Below are positions 63,372 to 64,000 of a DNA stretch of 64,000 bases, one piece after another. Where the stretch lies: positions 62,001 to 126,000 of the forward strand of contig NZ_JARZAJ010000014.1 in assembly GCF_029892105.1 (NCBI RefSeq). Direction: 5' to 3'. Each line of letters starts with the position of its first letter. Within the stretch, counting starts at the first letter, position 1. This DNA is from Kitasatospora sp. GP82 (GTDB lineage: Bacteria; Actinomycetota; Actinomycetes; Streptomycetales; Streptomycetaceae). The translations under genes were made by a program, and so were the position numbers. The notes under the pieces are model-generated. The model saw only the letters and a list, made by a program, of their open reading frames with translations. It was not told the DNA's origin and ran no database searches.

Positions 63372-63680
63372 TCAGGCGAGTTTGCTGCGGGTGCTGCCGG
63401 GCCTGACGCGGCCTCGGCTGGTGCGCGGGGGCCGGGAGGGGCGGCGGTCGGGGTGGGGCGTGGTCGATGCGCGGGCGGTGACTGCGGCCTTCATCGCGCG
63501 CACGGCGAGGATCACCGCGACGGCGGCGAGTGCTGCCGGTTCCAGGACGCCGCGTTCGCGCATGACGGCCTGGCAGCCGGAGCACCAGACCGCGCTCGCG
63601 GCCGCGCCGTCGGGGTAACGGAGCCCGATCGGCGGGAGGTAACGGACGGTGCACTCCTGGCAGACGAAGACGAGTCTCAT
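63372..63680 (-). CDS. Small zinc-ribbon/membrane protein
   Basis: 102 residues from the ATG at 63680, which overlaps the upstream stop (ATGA). Two CxxC pairs (VFVCQECTVRYLPP; AVWCSGCQAVMRER) make a likely zinc ribbon. LEPAALAAVAVILAVRAMKA may be a membrane helix, followed by a basic Arg/Ser/Pro-rich tail. Similar small proteins occur on streptomycete integrative plasmids and phages, but I cannot name the family. Confidence 0.6.
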   Translation of the reverse strand: MRLVFVCQECTVRYLPPIGLRYPDGAAASAVWCSGCQAVMRERGVLEPAALAAVAVILAVRAMKAAVTARASTTPHPDRRPSRPPRTSRGRVRPGSTRSKLA

Positions 63681-63838
63681 CCGGTCACCACCCCAGCGCC
63701 GCCGCAGGTGTTGCACTGTGACCAGTACCGGTTCTCCCGGGCCACGGTGTTGCCGTTCTCATCCCGCTCGTAGCTGTGCTGTACCTTCTCGGTGCCGCGT
63801 GCCCCGCCACATGCGGGGCAGGTGCGTGGTTCTGACAT
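63677..63838 (-). CDS. 53-residue zinc-ribbon protein
   Basis: From the ATG at 63838, preceded by GGAGGTGGCGGA: MSEPRTCPACGGARGTEKVQ, then SQCNTCGGAGVVTG before the stop. The CPACGG...CNTCGG pair is a DnaJ-type or rubredoxin-like zinc-binding motif. It overlaps the next gene by four bases, so the two small zinc proteins are translationally coupled. Confidence 0.7.
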   Translation of the reverse strand: MSEPRTCPACGGARGTEKVQHSYERDENGNTVARENRYWSQCNTCGGAGVVTG

Positions 63839-63893
63839 TCCGCCACCTCCTGCACAGACGGTAGCGCTCCGAGCACAAGATCGGGGCGACTAC

Positions 63894-64000
63894 TCAGCGG
63901 GCTGCGGCGACAACGTCCGTGTACTGCACGGTAGTCAGGTCCACCTCGGCGATGCCGGGCGAAGCAAGCACCGATCGCACGACGCTCAGCGCAGCGCCCG
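63894..64000 (-). CDS. C-terminal end of an unidentified gene
   Basis: The minus strand is open from the window edge to a TGA at 63894 and encodes about 34 residues, ALSVVRSVLASPGIAEVDLT then TVQYTDVVAAAR. The pattern recalls the end of a PIN-type or similar alpha/beta domain, but too little is visible. It lies upstream of, and in the same direction as, the zinc-ribbon pair. Confidence 0.45.
   Translation of the reverse strand, partial: GAALSVVRSVLASPGIAEVDLTTVQYTDVVAAAR

Overview
The window is very GC-rich, its genes carry a strong third-position GC bias, and many start with GTG or TTG. It holds typical streptomycete genes: a class III lanthipeptide locus, a helix-turn-helix/MurA fusion, tandem Lrp regulators, Roadblock proteins, secreted phospholipase D, and rare TTA codons. 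It looks like a Streptomyces or Kitasatospora chromosome, probably an accessory-rich arm, because degraded gene pieces and IS remnants are frequent. This is inferred from content; no 16S rRNA gene is present.

Layout. 0-1.3 kb: end of a YcnI-like gene, then gene debris (HxlR, BesD-like oxygenase, serine hydrolase) and a solo copy of an IS200/IS605-type right end. 1.3-10.5 kb: phosphatase lipoprotein, methyltransferase plus GT2/DUF2064 fusion, two-component system, penicillin acylase, pseudouridine synthase. 10.7-17.9 kb: secreted mannose-type lectin, HTH-MurA with an upstream palindrome, P450 fragment, YoaK and BrkB membrane proteins, a short threonyl-tRNA synthetase behind a threonine leader-peptide attenuator, and murQ. 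18-23.6 kb: Lrp regulator divergent from an M20 amidohydrolase, ASCH protein, oxidoreductase, a broken nucleotidyltransferase/IS30 remnant, and a secreted transglycosylase-like protein. 24.3-26.7 kb: three Roadblock/LC7 proteins plus one partner, the first with a TTA codon. 26.7-34.5 kb: MFS transporter, SDR, hydrolase, GltD, and phospholipase D behind a PHO-box-like repeat array.

35.2-42.8 kb is a compact class III lanthipeptide operon. It contains a LanKC synthetase, a 40-residue precursor with two SxxSxxxC motifs, a strong hairpin, and two ABC half-transporters, followed by a Gly-rich secreted protein and initiator tRNA-fMet. Likely logic: LanKC phosphorylates and eliminates Ser residues and cyclises to Cys, and the ABC pair exports the product. 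No dedicated regulator or protease is adjacent.

43-54 kb is a patchwork: acylase, MurJ and IS110 remnants, an RNA methyltransferase, an ATPase, an orphan tail-tube protein, a MazG-GNAT fusion, signal peptidase, truncated genes, and a secreted three-repeat QxW lectin. 54.4-61 kb: a predicted bifunctional glucosylglycerol-phosphate synthase/phosphatase with a TTA codon, a DrrAB-type exporter with its MarR regulator and operator, and a GH5 glycosidase. 61.3-62.2 kb is a second gene graveyard (phosphotransferase, TnpB and aldo/keto reductase pieces). The window ends with a truncated ArsR-type regulator and two coupled small zinc-ribbon proteins.
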